Shown: positions 23,945-36,479, numbered from the stretch's first letter. The stretch: 64,000 nucleotides of DNA from Cristatella mucedo (GCA_009760855.2 WPIO01000010.1:372001-436000), one strand, 5' to 3'. Notes: generated from the letters alone by a model not told the origin. Numbers and translations are program-made.

Positions 23945-25277
23945 CAGCGATGTTCATCGCCAGCTACAGTTACCTAGTGGCTTTTTTAGAAGCTTGTCAA
24001 ACAACTCGTATAGCTAAATACATCGAGCAGTCTATAACAATTGTCTTGTATAGCCTCTGTATTTACAATTGGCTTGCATTAGGATTTGCATTAGCATTGA
24101 GAGGCAAAACTTTGGCCGTAAAGCTTAAATTTTATTTGGAGTGACGCCAGTGCTGTGGCTACGCTTAAATTGAAGTGGTTTTTGTGCGCACGCCTTTTCC
24201 CTCTGCTGGTCGTGCGCTTCGCTGGCCAACTGACCGTGGTCGATGGTTCACTGTTCAATCGCACTTGGACGTGTCCCTCAATCTAGTGTTAGCAACTACG
24301 GACCGGCTGGAGGGCCGTCGATCAGCGCCGCAAATTCTTTGAGGGTGCCTATCCTAAGCCATGACCCGGGCAGGCAAATTTTCGAGGAAAACTCGAACCC
24401 CAAATGTGGCTCCTCCGCAGGGCCTTTATATAGAGCTAACAGATTATGAACGCTCTCAAAAAGACGGATGTGTGCTCTTATTTGATCAAGTTCTGAGAAA
24501 ATCGCACTTTTAAGGGATGCCTCAAATATGATTGTCTCAGGGTACGACACGTGCAGTTTCAGATTCCGCTAATAAAAGCTGCAAATAAACTCTCTCGGTG
24601 GCTACGTTCGTTATACGGCGCCCAGTCGGTAGGACTAGCTCGGTTCCATGTAGGACTATCCTTTCTGTCACAGCGGAGCTAGCAGATGTGCTCGCACGCA
24701 CAATTTTCTCTTCCTTTAGCTGCTTATCCGGTACCCGCATATAGTGCTGGCAAGTTATTCCGGCACACACATATGCGACCGCCAAGTAAAGCAGTAGTTG
24801 CCCCGACCAGCTCTCCAACCTCGAATATGGGACTGCACTGACTCGGAAATCGGATTAAAGGAACGCGGACCACAGGTGCTCCAACAGTCTAAACGGCAGC
24901 GTGATTAACTTAGACGTGCGGCGACTTGAATTTCGTTTGGGTCAGCATGCCAGGCAAGGACGTCCGACGAAGTAGCTACGTCTCGCCCTTTGAATCACCA
25001 TTAATGGCATGCGGCCACAGGAACGACGGTATGCGACCACAGCGACGACGACCGGCGGCTATGGCTCCGCGCGCCCATCGATCAGCCAGGCGAAAACGAG
25101 GCCACCCAGGGTGGCACGCGGCGGTCGTTCCTCCGCAATGTCGACGATTATCCTAATAATCATAAAAAAACAAGTCGCTTACGTAGCATCCGAGTGGAAC
25201 TTTATCTACAGCCCCCTCTACGAGTGCTTTACAGACCGCCACAATTGAACCAATGCCCAAGGGTTAGTGACATCGTA
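23945..25277. other. No gene recognised
   Basis: A minus-strand frame at 24537-24818 has a hydrophobic N-terminus resembling a signal peptide, but it opens with TTG, and no in-frame ATG is found before the upstream stop. I do not call it. Short + frames at 24926-25248 are arginine-rich and unrecognised. Confidence 0.4.
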
Positions 25278-25516
25278 CTAATAATAATAATAACAATACA
25301 ATAATAATACGTTTGTATAACGCCCTCAGAGAACTTAATCTCATTTATATGCGCTTTACATATGCTGCAAGGGAAGCCTTGTCAAATCGCAAGTGGTAGC
25401 ATGCTCAATGACAACAAGCATAACATGGTTAGAGGTGACATGCACAGAGTCAGCAGGCATATATGGTTAGTGGCGGCATGCAGCAGTGTCAGCACGCATA
25501 AGCACATGCGCTGTAT
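25278..25516 (-). mobile_element. L2 LINE 3' UTR and tail
   Basis: The + strand starts with TAATAATAA repeats and continues CGCCCTCAGAGAACTTAATC. It then gives the 3' UTR blocks CATAACATGGTTAGAGGTGA and GTCAGCACGCATAAGCACAT, which match the reverse complement of 6727-6960. The copy is truncated just 3' of ORF2. Confidence 0.85.
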
Positions 25517-25559
25517 CGAGCCTACAAAAGTAGATGTGTATCGTTCTCAGGCCAGCATG

Positions 25560-25715
25560 CTAAAGCGAGCATGAAGACGACCTCGGTCCCGAGGTCGTGA
25601 GTTCGATTCCTGCGGTGGACGATCCTTTTATCGCCGCCGCAAGCGGTGGTAATAGCCGTAGGGGCTCTTCTATTAGTATGCAAAAAATGCTGTTAAATCA
25701 GCTAGTATTTCTTTT
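25560..25715 (+). mobile_element. SINE-B copy
   Basis: The head is degraded. ACGACCTCGGTCCCGAGGTC leads into GTGAGTTCGATTCCTGC, a near-perfect pol III B box. The body has GCCGCAAGCGGTGGTAATAG, and the 3' end is ATGCTGTTAAATCAGCTAG followed by a T-rich run. It shares this order with copies at 31680 and 57480. Confidence 0.65.
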
Positions 25716-26039
25716 TTAAGACAAGCGTGGCCACCGGTTAGTAAGACCTCCGGCAAGCGGCATGCTCTGAACCATTCACAGGCACGCAAGCAAAGCGCTC
25801 CCTGAACACAAACAGCAGACAATGCCAGAGGGCTGTAGCGATAGCCAGCCTGAACAGCTACGACTTTACCTCGGACGCAAAAGATGCAAGGTCATTGAAT
25901 GCAGATATCGACCGTAGCCAGAAGCGAGTTGTCAGACTTTCGGCGCATACTGAGGGCTGAGGGCTCGATAAAGAAAAAGTCTTCAATTTAGTGCGAGGAC
26001 GGCGAGATAGAGCATTTGCCGGGCAGTGGGCTCACCGGA
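25716..26039. other. No gene recognised
   Basis: No supported feature. Confidence 0.4.
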
Positions 26040-26400
26040 AGGAAACAAGGAGGTCGGAGAGGTAAGTTCGTTCGAGCGAGTGCCAAGCTATCTGTCAATC
26101 GGACTCAGGAATCAGACCTCTAAATCGATTCGATTATGGATAGATAGTGAGCCAGCGAAGCTTGGACAGAAGTGGCGAGTAGCGATAAGTTGGCTGTTGA
26201 CCACAGACCAGTCGAGTTGCTCAAGTTTAGCGCCCGTTCAAACGATTAAGGGCCCCGAGCCGGTTGTCCTGGACAAAGGTAATTACATGAATCTAGTCGT
26301 GATGTCACTGATAGGCACGCGAAGTAGTTTGGCAGTTTGGCCGGCGCACTCATTGCAAAGGCCATGCAGCACATATCAAGCCCCTAGTCAACAGAACAGT
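26040..26400 (-). mobile_element. L2-like LINE fragment, second family
   Basis: The + strand carries GTGAGCCAGCGAAGCTTGGA and CAGAAGTGGCGAG, then GACCAGTCGAGTTGCTCAAG. This is the antisense of the L2-type ORF2 C-terminal region in a form unlike the main local family. The open + frame at 26026-26409 is therefore a shadow. Confidence 0.6.
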
Positions 26401-27046
26401 TTACCCTGAAATTCTAGCTGCAGAATGCTAGCCCGACATTCATCATGCTTCGACATGTTATATAAATATAAAAATCAGACGTGGAAACTCACTCGGTCAT
26501 TGAGTAAAGCTGTCTCAATCGGATATCTCCAGCTACTCTAGACGAATCTCTATTTGCATAGCTAATTTTTGGGTGCTGCAGTGTAGTAGTGAAAGAGTTG
26601 CAGGGCGTGATGGGGATAATGATTGGATGTGTCTTTTAGAACATTATCTTCTGTGTTGAAAAAGTAGCAGAAGATCTAGTACATCTACTTTCTATTGTCT
26701 TTTCAATTGAAATTTTTCCTAATTCAGAGTTAATACATGTTATATTAGAGTCAACAGCTATTTCTGTCTAAATGCAAATCACAGAACACAAACTTGTCAT
26801 TTGCATTATCGGAATTGACTAAAAATTGAATTAATCACTATTCAACGTAACCAACGCAAATTTGAAGGGAAGACCTGCAATTTCAATACTCCGGGACCAT
26901 TAGCGATTAGCAAATAAGAATTAATTCAGAGAAATGAAAAATTTCCATGGGTTATAAATAAGCAGTTATGTTATCAGCTGATCTCAGCTTATCCCAACAA
27001 GTTTCAAGGTTTGAGCAGGAGATTGATGGCATATAATATAATAATA
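26401..27046. other. AT-rich stretch without recognised gene
   Basis: No supported feature. Confidence 0.45.
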
Positions 27047-27187
27047 ATATAATTCATTTATATAGCACCCCAAGAGAACTTAATCTCTATTCAGGCGCTT
27101 CACATATGCCTCGGGGCTCGAGCCCACGACCTCAGTCAGACCTTGGTCGGGGCGAGCACCTTAACCGCTAGACCAAACCAGCTCGGC
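27047..27187 (-). mobile_element. SINE-A copy, young
   Basis: On the minus strand: TGGTCTAGCGGTTAAGGTGC (A box), GGTCGTGGGCTCGAGCCC (B box), ATGTGAAGCGCCTGAATAGA and TTAAGTTCTCTTGGGGTGCT (LINE-like tail), ending ATATAAATGAATTATATTA. By eye it differs at only one base from the copy at 41851-41992 over about 140 bp. Confidence 0.9.
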
Positions 27188-27210
27188 AGATAAAAGAAAG
27201 ATAAAAAAAA

Positions 27211-27322
27211 TAATTCATTTATATAGCGCCCTAAGAGAGCTCAATCTCTATTCAGGTGCTTCACACATGCCACGGGGCTTGCGCCCACGTGACCTCGGCC
27301 AGACCTTGGTCCTCGGGGCGAA
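27211..27322 (-). mobile_element. SINE-A copy, tandem with the previous one
   Basis: The same 3' half and B-box region as the neighbour, in the same orientation, separated by about 24 bp of AAGAAAGATAAAAAAAATA. The tRNA-like head is degraded (GTCCTCGGGGCGAAC, then unmatched). Together they form a head-to-tail SINE pair. Confidence 0.75.
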
Positions 27323-28100
27323 CTGCAACTGATCACTACGCGACCTTATTTTCTAAGTACCAAAGCCAACGCTGGATCGACCTGAGTGAGCTGTAAGTGT
27401 CACTGTGCGAGCACAAATAGCGGCAGCGATGTATTTGTCGATGAGGCTGGCCAACGTGAAGCATCATAACGACTGACTGAACTGGTTACAGCCAGTGGCC
27501 TTCACACAATGCTGCACACACCTGCTGCTTATTGGGGCGTTTTCTCTTTTCTTCTCTTCCTATTTCTATGGCTCCTGTCAGCAGAACGAGGCTCCCAGCT
27601 GAGTAAGTGCTCCTTTGGCAGCAGCAGCCACTAACTAAGTATGGATATCTATTTAAAAAGAAGCTGAATGCCCACGTGCTCCTCACAATGCCTTTGCGAA
27701 ATGTCGTGTATGCTCATAAGCTAAATCGCATTTTAGATAGTAACCGTAACCACTTACCACGCTTCTTCCATTTTTGCACACGTAAGTTTCTAGACAGGGT
27801 GTGTATTTATCTTAAGGTAATATTTAATTTTTTGGGGTTATAATGTTTGGCTACGACTAATGGAAGTGACCACCTTACGACCCATCAAAGACTTTGCTTG
27901 AGGCTAACCTTTATTCATAGAATGGAAGATAATATCATGGCTGCAGTGCTTGTTGAGGAATTATTTAGGTTACATAATTGGGATGTTATGTGCTCCGACT
28001 AAAGCAGCATAGCTTAAAATAGAAAATCGGTGAATCCGGTAATAGCCCTCGCTCACTATCAGTCTTTGGTAGAGTGTCATTTTCTTAAGCTGAAATCTAA
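27323..28100. other. No gene recognised
   Basis: No supported feature. Short frames only. Confidence 0.45.
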
Positions 28101-28256
28101 GCCATTCTGGTTTGGCCCTGGGGTTAAGTTACATGCCTTGGATGACCGAGGTCAAGGTAAATAAATTTGATGACTGAGCTAGTGGGTTCAACCCCTGCAG
28201 CATATTTGAAGCGCCTGGATAGATATTAGTTCCCTTAGGTCATTATTCAAATAAAG
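28101..28256 (+). mobile_element. SINE-A copy with internal insertion
   Basis: TCTGGTTTGGCCCTGGGGTT is the head, GTGGGTTCAACCCCTGC the B box (closer to the canonical GGTTCAA form than other copies), and TGAAGCGCCTGGATAGATAT the tail. The segment between the boxes is longer than in other copies. Confidence 0.65.
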
Positions 28257-28267
28257 TATAGGCGCGA

Positions 28268-28442
<175 letters not shown>

Positions 28443-31400
28443 CACTTGCTGTGATACCTCTGTGGCTGGAGCTTATGAAAAGAATACAAGAAGATCCCGT
28501 GGTCGTAGGGAAGAAAGACGGTAGGACTGTATGCACGCAGATGTAGCTGGCTAAACAAAATTATGAGGCTCTTCTTCTTGCATTAGGAGCTCCGCATCGG
28601 TCTTCTGTCAGAAGTGTCTCTCTATGGCCTACCGATTCAACAACGTCTGGACCCTTTTGATAAGCACTTATTAGTAATAGCTTTTAATAGAATTAATAAG
28701 CTGGAAGATCCACAGTTTTCGATGTATTTCTCACTCCATGAACTACTCTCGGCGACTTTCACGCTATCCTTTGCTTTACTTTTAATGCTAAGAATTTGGG
28801 TCAAAACTTGGTTACTTTAATGCTATACCAGCGCTAGGCTGGTGGGAAATTATTAGTTACCGTAACGATACAATAAGCCGTCTCTGGCTGGAACAATGAT
28901 AAATTCATGGAACAAGAATTCGTTTAATTTGAAATTTTAGTTGGATATTCATCCAACTGTCACGCTTGCCCAGAACCATCACTGGTTCCACGTTTTGAAA
29001 AATTACAAGATACTGAACTTGAAATGCAAAACATGGTGGGATTATTTTGGGGGTCTCTAAAAGAAAGTGATTTGCTGTTTTTCTAGTAGAAAACTAGAAC
29101 ATCCAATCTACAAGAATAAAATCAAGAAATAGTTTATGAATCCTGTTGAGGGATCATTTTTTGTATGAATTCACAGTCCGCTGTAAACTTGATTTATTTT
29201 ACTGTTAAGCTGCAAGCAATACGATTGTGATTTGATAAACGTTGACAGATTATCCAATGGGAAGGCACCTAGCCACAACCATAAATGAAGTCAGCCTCAT
29301 TGCTACGATATTTGAAAAGGATTTTACAATTTTAAACGGCTTAAGTTTATCTGCTCTTTTCGAGAATCTGACGTCTAGAAATCCCTAATGAAGAGCAAAC
29401 AACCAACATTATGAAAAGCTGAATGACAATGCAGACGAGATGGAGTAGCAGCCGTGAGGTTCTGCGATGGTATCAAATCAGCGACAATCAACTGTTGCAT
29501 ATCTTTGTGCACAATGGCTGCTCATCAATCGCTGGAGCGATTGTGCAAGCGGTTAACATAATTAGCCCCACTGGGTAAAATCTTGGAAAAAGGTCGCAGT
29601 AATAACAGGGAGCACCTACTGATGTAAATGCTGGAATTAGTTTTGTCTTTTTGTCTAGCAGTTGATTTTAGGCTGTGTGACAGCCAATGGGTCATAGGTA
29701 TATGAAAAAGACACTTTAAAAATTTATATTGGTCAAAGTTATTAGTATCTCACTCTGTATTAGGTCAGTAATAAAAAAAAATCGTACAGAGGTTGCTTCC
29801 GCGAATGCTTAACTAAAGGCATGGATTAGTGGACTAACGTAGTACGATTGCAAAGCTTTTGGAAACTGCACGACGGTTTCTTGTGCAATGACAATTAAGA
29901 CCCAATGTTAAGTGTAAATTAATTCACTACAAAGCAGAAATTACCAGGTAGAATGGTGAGTCATAAAAGAAAGAGCTTAATAAAAGTTATTTTAGTCAAC
30001 CATACTGAACAGCTGGCAGGCAGAAAATCTTGGCCTGACCGCCAATGCAGATGCTTCCGGTGTCGGCTGGACAGTGATTACGCCACACTTTAGCCTGGTC
30101 GAAAATGAAGGGTGCATCAAAACTTCCGTCACTAACTGGAAATTCAGATTTAAGGCATGGCCGTCCGTGAGTAAGGTCATTTAATCTTCTTTAGATACTA
30201 GCAGTCTAAGCTAGGTGTAGATTTATCTCTGAAAGTACACCAGTCAAATCATTAAAAACAGGTAGGGAATCTGAGATGAGAGCATTTTTATATTATGCAT
30301 GCTCGAGTAGGAAGATATGGCAAAGATCTTCTGGAGTACTTGGATTCTAGAAGAATCTGACGTAAACTCTTGTGAACTTTGGACTTTAGACTTTCCACGG
30401 CGCTGCTTAAGTAATCGAACCGATGAGGATTGGAGCGAATTAATTAAGATCCTTTTGAATTGTGTTCATACTGATGTGAAGAATGAAATCCCAAAATTGG
30501 CATTTTGCATAGCCACGTCCTAAATTCAAGGCACGTTTGATCTGTTCAGCAGATAAAGTGCGAACAAGCGTGACCCAGAGAGCCACTGAATTTTAAAAGC
30601 TTGTTTTAGCAGCGACCCTGGCAGGTTTTCAAAACCTGGTTCATGTTAGCTTTTTATTAGCGTAACTTTGCAGTGTTATCTTATTTTCGCGTCCTGCTGG
30701 TGGCCTGAAATTCCTCCGCTCGCTGCCACAGATATTGACATTTGCATTGTTTCAAATTCCGCGACACCCAAGGACGCTGATAAAGTTTTGATCCCGATGA
30801 AATTGACCCAGACCTTGACTCAGCCACTAGTACAGCTCTGCTTGCACCGGAATAGGTGCGCAGAGTCAATTATCCTAACATACCCGTTAGTGGGAGGGGT
30901 CACGCCTCTGTGACCCTCCGTTTGTCACTCGAGGTCGTACGCAAAAGGAATGCAGATTTTGCAGCATCGCACGTGTTTTAAAAAACGACACCTGAATGCT
31001 TTTTGCAAAGGATTAAGAAATTTGGTGCGGCCTGAGCATAAGACCCTGTGCAGGAATAGGATCGCCCGCTCAATCAGCAGACTGATTGAGCCGTTCAAGA
31101 AGGCTGATTAATCGTAAACCGCACCTTTTCTTTGGAACCCGCCGATGGTCTCCGAGTGGTGCGTGCACCTATAAACAGCTTGCCGATAATTATGGATTAC
31201 GCCGCTCCTCGTGCCTCTGTCGTGAATGATAGACAATTCAATCGGTTAACTGGGGGGCCTGGTCGCCGGCTGGCTCTGCCAAGGGAAGCCGCTTGCTAGC
31301 TATTCGGTCTAACTGCTCTCGGTCGTCGACGAAGGGCATGAAGCGATCGCGTACCATTGGCAGACGCATACCTTGGCAATCGCCATCAGAGATAGTGACA

Positions 31401-31679
31401 GGCCTTCCTTGTTGGCCGATACTGGCTTGCGCTCAATTAACTTGACTGAAAAAGTGTAGCGCTATACGTTAGTTCAACATGAAGAATGATGATGTTAGAG
31501 GGATCATCGTCAAGAAAATGGCTCTGTAACTAGCTTGCCGGCTGCAAGGCTCTCATTGCGTCTCAAGCACGGAATATAATTACACCTCTATCCGTGGTAT
31601 ACTCTTTCTGCCATGATTGAAGGAGGAATTAAAAGAGGCTCGGGGACGAAGGTATGGTAAACCCCGCGGATATAGAGAG
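28443..31679. other. Long stretch without recognised gene
   Basis: About 3.2 kb with only short frames. The + frame at 30668-30913 contains CWWPEI followed by cysteine-poor sequence that faintly recalls a retroviral-type integrase zinc-finger region, but the metal-binding residues are not convincing. The stretch might contain the lost 5' part (gag, protease) of the Gypsy element that follows. I cannot show it. Confidence 0.35.
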
Positions 31680-31847
31680 TTGCCACTGGTCTTAGCACAG
31701 GGGTCAGTTGATTGCTCTTCCGACAGAGACCATGGGTTCGCGTCCTGCAGGGGAATTCTTTATTGCCAATTGCAACCAGTGGTTATAGCCATTAGAGCTC
31801 TTCTGCCGGTTTTTAAATGAGGCTGTTGAATCAGCTAGTCTTTTGAA
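31680..31847 (+). mobile_element. SINE-B copy at the edge of the Gypsy remnant
   Basis: GGTCTTAGCACAGGGGTCAG is the A-box region, CATGGGTTCGCGTCCTGC the B box, ATTGCCAATTGCAACCAGTG and GTTATAGCCATTAGAGCTC the body, and GAGGCTGTTGAATCAGCTAG the 3' end. It stops where recognisable reverse-transcriptase sequence begins, so it probably inserted into the Gypsy element. Confidence 0.7.
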
Positions 31848-33840
31848 TGGGCGACACTACTGATAATGGTTCCAAAAGCAAATGGTGATGTTTGACTTTG
31901 TGTTGACTACAAAGTCACGGTAAACTAGGCATTTGAAGAACAAATATATCGTTTGCCTTTTAGTGAAGGTTTAAAGGCGAAATTAGCAAGAGGCAAGATC
32001 TTTTCCAAATTGCATTTTTGAGGTGTACCTTCAGCTACTTTTAGACGAAGCTAGCAAGGCATAACTCGCCATCAACACGCTAATGTTACCCAGTGCATTA
32101 GAAACACCTTCCATGTGGGATTTTGACTGCACCAGCAATGTTCCCTTTTGCAGTGGAGCAGATTGTAAGTGTCCTACCAGTGTCCCACTGCCTCGATACA
32201 TTCTCGTAGCAGGTTTGTCAGAGGGAGAGCATGATGAGGAACCTGAAAATTGCTCAAATATATGGCTGCACGCATAATTTATTTGAGAGCCGATAAGTGC
32301 TAGATGGAGGCACTCTGAGCTGTTCCCTGCTATCATAGATAGATGTATTAATGCTCATGAGTGAAGCATGCGCTAGATCAAGGGGCGCTCTAGAGAGGGC
32401 ACCCCGGCCACTCAACCCCGAACAGCTAAACAGGAAAATCATCGATCTGGAGAACTTCTATTGGAATTTCATTCGAATTTTTTATAGTTTCTGCATTTGC
32501 TACACTTGCTGCTTCAAAAAGAAATGACTCGGAGCTGCACTGAGAACTTCGCAGTAGCATTTGCATTTTCGAATAGCAAAGCTGCCGTAACAAGTACCAA
32601 ACTTTCGGTGCATTATTATAGGATGAAACCGTCGTGATGCATGCACTTACGGTCTGCCGCCGGTGCTTTCTCGTGCTCTGGAAGTCCGAGAAAAGCTTCT
32701 AATCTCTGAATCGTGTCTACTTATTTAAACCTAGTGGAACTATTACCTCATAGATAGGGAGCCCTTAGCAGTTGTGGACGTAGCTAGAAGTTTGCGTACG
32801 TACTAGTACGGTCGCCATAACCCTGATGACGGATCCCAAACTTTTGACGCCTTTGCTTTCAGCTGTAGAAGCATTCCCACCAATTGCAGCTACAAGATCT
32901 CGCATATGCATCTTTGGCATTGGCTGCATATACTTACGATATAGCGTATCGCGAAGGATGTTCACTGAGCAACGCAGGACTATGCCGGATGTCAGTGAGT
33001 AAGGGAGTGAGGGATTCCGAGATAGATAGCAAGTATGCCATTGCTCTTTAGCGAAGCTGATGCCGTATCGTAGACCACACGCGATTAGCTTTGGTCCCAA
33101 GAGCTTCGCTTTGTTTTGGAGGGATAGCTAAGGAATGTCTCAACTGAGGCTGTGAGGGTATTCTGTATCAGGATAGACGATCTGACTACAGCCAGGGATG
33201 CCTTATGTGGGGACATGCGATTCGTTTACCCAGAGAGCAATGCTGACACTCGCTAAAGGAAACCCATGTCTCGCGCGCGGGGCGTCGTGAAAGTAAAGTG
33301 CAAGGGCCGCAGCTACTTCCGGTTGATCTTTGCTACGCCTTCGATGGATCTTGACTTCGATGAGCTAGCTAGCCAGCGTTAATTTTTACATGAGCTATAA
33401 GAATGTTCCGACAACTGCTCAATGGCACCAGTAACCGTAGCCCAGTCAACATGTACAGAGAATCCACGTCGACTTGGCTGAAATAGAAAGACCTTAACTA
33501 ATTATGCTAATAGATGCCCACAGATCCGTGGGCTAAGGGACATTTTTTCCGGTGCCGAGATTCCTGAGCTGCTGGTATCGGATACTGAGTGCCGTATCAT
33601 GTTACACAACTTCCAGGAGTTCTGTGCGCAAAATGGTAGTAACGGTAATAATGGATGGTAGTAACGACATCTGTATACCACCATAGCATCTGGTTTCCAA
33701 TGGAATGGCAGAGAAAGAGCAATCCAGACAGTACAGATTAGATAAAGGAAACAGGCACCGACTACGACACCGACTCAGCGCTCGCTCTGCTGCCAGCCTA
33801 GGAAACCACACCACAATGCCGCAGACGCCTGACGACGCGA
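31848..33840 (+). pseudogene. Gypsy-type LTR retrotransposon pol remnant
   Basis: Read across frames on the + strand, pieces of a Gypsy/Metaviridae-like pol appear in the normal order RT, RNase H, integrase. The RT fingers lie near 31860-31930 (VPKANGDV-like, CVDYK). ARGKIFSK follows at about 31985, and the degenerate active-site region near 32190 no longer reads YLDD. The RNase H end is at 32912-32975 (LALAAYTYDIAYREG). The integrase core with LLVSD and FQEFCAQNG is at about 33569-33632, and a PYHP/SNG-like region follows near 33690. Stops and frameshifts occur throughout. No LTRs, gag or protease could be identified, and a SINE-B copy abuts its 5' edge. It is a dead relic. Confidence 0.7.
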
Positions 33841-34285
33841 TGAACTTTCATTTTAAAAGGTCGCTATAGAATCACTTTTCACTTTGAAGTTGGACATGCA
33901 CGTTCGTGACCGCCTTCAAGCGTATTCAGTATAGAGTACAGTAGTAGGTGCGGAGCTTTGACTTTCGTTTTTTTAATTCCAGGATGCTATTTTCATCATT
34001 TTTTTTAATCTTATATTCATTCACGTTTCAAACCGTTTTGCGAATAATGTTACATACTTAGGATTTTAAATATTTTTACTTTGCTTTAGTCAAAGTATTT
34101 AAACTTACCTATCAAGGTTATTCATTATGCTAGTCACTGAGAAATATCTTTAAAGCATCACCAACCAAAACATGTCTACCCAACAATGGGGTGTATAATA
34201 GCTTCCTGACCAGGCCACATTAGTGATTATCACATATTCTTAAATGCAGCGTGCACTTATAGCTCATAGCTTGGTCGTCGTCAAC
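33841..34285. other. AT-rich stretch, no gene recognised
   Basis: No supported feature. A 3' LTR of the Gypsy remnant would be expected somewhere here, but I cannot identify one. Confidence 0.4.
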
Positions 34286-34422
34286 GAGCTGGTTTGGCCC
34301 AGTTGTTAATGTGCTCGCCCCAACCAAAGTCTGGCCGAGGTCGCGGGCTCGAGCCCCGTGGTATATGTGAAGCGCCTGAATAGTGATTAAGTTTCTTAAG
34401 GTACTGTACAAATGATTTATAA
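34286..34422 (+). mobile_element. SINE-A copy
   Basis: CGAGCTGGTTTGGCCCAGTT is the head, GGTCGCGGGCTCGAGCCCC the B box, and GTGAAGCGCCTGAATAGTGA then TTAAGTTTCTTAAGG the tail, ending ACAAATGATTTATAATA. It is moderately diverged from the young copies. Confidence 0.85.
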
Positions 34423-35139
34423 TAGCAAGGAAGAACCTCTACACAAAATTTAAAATCGCGTTGGCATTTTTGGAAAATCCTTCACTTTGCAGACTCGCAA
34501 AAATCACCGACATCAGTTTATTTTAGTACTTCAGCTACTTTTAGATAGCCATCAAAATAATGTTAGTGCCGGATGGCGGCAAACCCTGAATTGTAGCAGC
34601 TATGCTAAAATCCTGAGTGACGCAGCCATTTCGTTACCCATTCTCTGGGGGCATAAATGCTTGAAATGTTAATTGAGGTTGCCGGTGGCCTAAGTAAGTG
34701 AACTGCTGAGATCTATGTGTCAGTATTGGCAGTTTTGTTAATAATCTTAACTGTTTTGAAATTACATTACAATTGGTTTGCATTTTAAAATAAAGCGACA
34801 AATCATTGACAAAGCAGGGTCGAACGATTTTATTGCGATTCGACTTTTGCTGACGTATTTCACCTACAGCCAGTGTTCTAATGTGACATGCGACGAGCCG
34901 AAACTTCCTGGATGTGAAGGTTCTACAACTTCAGTTGAACTTGAGAGTGGGAAAATTCGCGTCGGCTCAGCACGTCAACTTCGAAGCGGCCATTGCTTAC
35001 TTCTGATTACCCGGTTTGATTAATCAGTACGGAGTGGCTGCGTTTGATTTCTTCAGACGTTGCGAACCTCGACTTTGTCTCTGATACTAGAGCGGACAAG
35101 TTTTCCTGTTTAGTGCACGCGAGGTCTTGCTGAAGCAAA
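34423..35139. other. No gene recognised
   Basis: Short frames only. Confidence 0.4.
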
Positions 35140-35764
35140 TTGGCACCGAGCACTGGCACCACGCCCTGGGCTCAAACGAAGCATTGCTCTCTGCTAGCCA
35201 ACCCGGACGCTCTCGCTGCTTCAGAATGTTCAGAATCGCTGAAAGCGCGAGCGGCGTCTGTGCGTGACGGCGACGATCCCAATTTTCACCGATCGCACAC
35301 CGGTCTCTACCGATTTAGTCTGCAGAAGTACACGTTACGGCAGATAAATGCTAGAAAGGCGCTTCGTCAGAAATCTGTAACGTCGAAATCTGTAAGCGAC
35401 CGAAATCTGTGAGCGTCTTCCAGTTGGCTACAAGTCACGGTTGCGATAAGAAGCCGGCATTTGCTGCCGGTCAGAAAAAAAGTTGAGAAGAACTTTCTCG
35501 CATGGTAAGAAACAAGAGGCTGATGAAGCTGACGCTCTCAGAGCAGACGGTCGGACGTGCCGCCTGTCGGCATCCGTCCGAGTCGTCACAGTTAGCCAAG
35601 CCACAGCTGAAGCCGAAGCGAGCGCTGACGAGGCAGAGGTGAGCTTCAGTTCACAAGTCTCTACCACAATGCGCGCCTCTCGGACAAGCCTGGCTGCCGT
35701 TCAAATACGCTGTAAAAAAACGAAGAGAGAATTAGAAGCCGAGGCGGCCCACATCTGCTCATAA
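35140..35764 (+). other. Two adjacent charged open frames, unrecognised
   Basis: A GC-richer segment carries a + frame at 35140-35412 that ends shortly after KSVTSKSVSDRN (a small internal repeat GAAATCTGTAA/GAAATCTGTGA). A second + frame at 35483-35764 is alanine/glutamate-rich (SQATAEAEASADEAEVS) and ends with a basic helix-like stretch KKTKRELEAEA. The composition is gene-like, but I recognise no domain. Splice sites cannot be judged by eye. These could be exons or decayed sequence. Confidence 0.25.
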
Positions 35765-36479
35765 AGCTGCCGTAAGTATCTCAGGGAAAAGCTTAGCAGC
35801 AGAGCTACCCAGGCGACCCAGTTGCAGCTGCTTCTCTCCGCTATTTGACTAAGTCATCTAGTTGCGCCACGTTGTAAGTCACTCACTGAATTCCATCCTA
35901 ACAGCTATAGATCAGATTGCTGTCGCAGCTCTCCTAACTGATGTGCGATCTTGTAGGCAGCTCGATTCATAACACCGTGCAAATAAACATTGTGCCCCTT
36001 GCTAGTAAGTGTATTTTCTAATCGTCTTTGGATTATAAAAATCGCCATCTTTCCCAAACAACATGTCTTGTATGAATAGGACACGGGTGAGCTTACTTAC
36101 CCATTGTGGGTGGGAAACTGATAAATTCGTGTCTTGTGCTTTACCGCTAAAAAGAAATATCAGCAAATAAATTGAAATTAACCTGCACCAATGCTGGCGT
36201 CGAACGCATATGACCACTCAACGGGGTTAATAAAATGAGTGAAGGCTTCAGATTTGCGGCTAATTGGAACACTGCTTCGACGAAGATGCCACATCCAATT
36301 CTTCATCGAGTTAGTTTAGTTTTGGGCTTCTATTAACGGCAAGCCAAAACAGAACTAAGGAGCTAGTTAAATTTTTTGCAAGCCACTGCGGAAGACAGCT
36401 CCTAATCTTAGATAGGGATCGGAAGTGATGGCAAGCTGTAGAAGCAGTCTTCTGTATAAAGCTTTCCAAATTTAGGCAG
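35765..36479. other. No gene recognised
   Basis: No supported feature. Confidence 0.4.

Noticed and set aside
24537-24818. Minus-strand small protein with a signal-peptide-like start
   Set aside because: The frame opens with TTG, and no in-frame ATG exists before the upstream stop; no homology recognised.
25560-25640. Candidate tRNA gene from the B box GTTCGATTCC
   Set aside because: The same head and body recur at six places with a common 3' end, so it is a SINE; the cloverleaf is not intact.
26026-26409. 127-codon + frame
   Set aside because: Lies antisense to an L2-like ORF2 fragment, so it is a shadow.
30668-30913. Possible integrase zinc-finger region (CWWPEI)
   Set aside because: The histidine and cysteine ligands are not in a convincing pattern and the following sequence does not continue as integrase.
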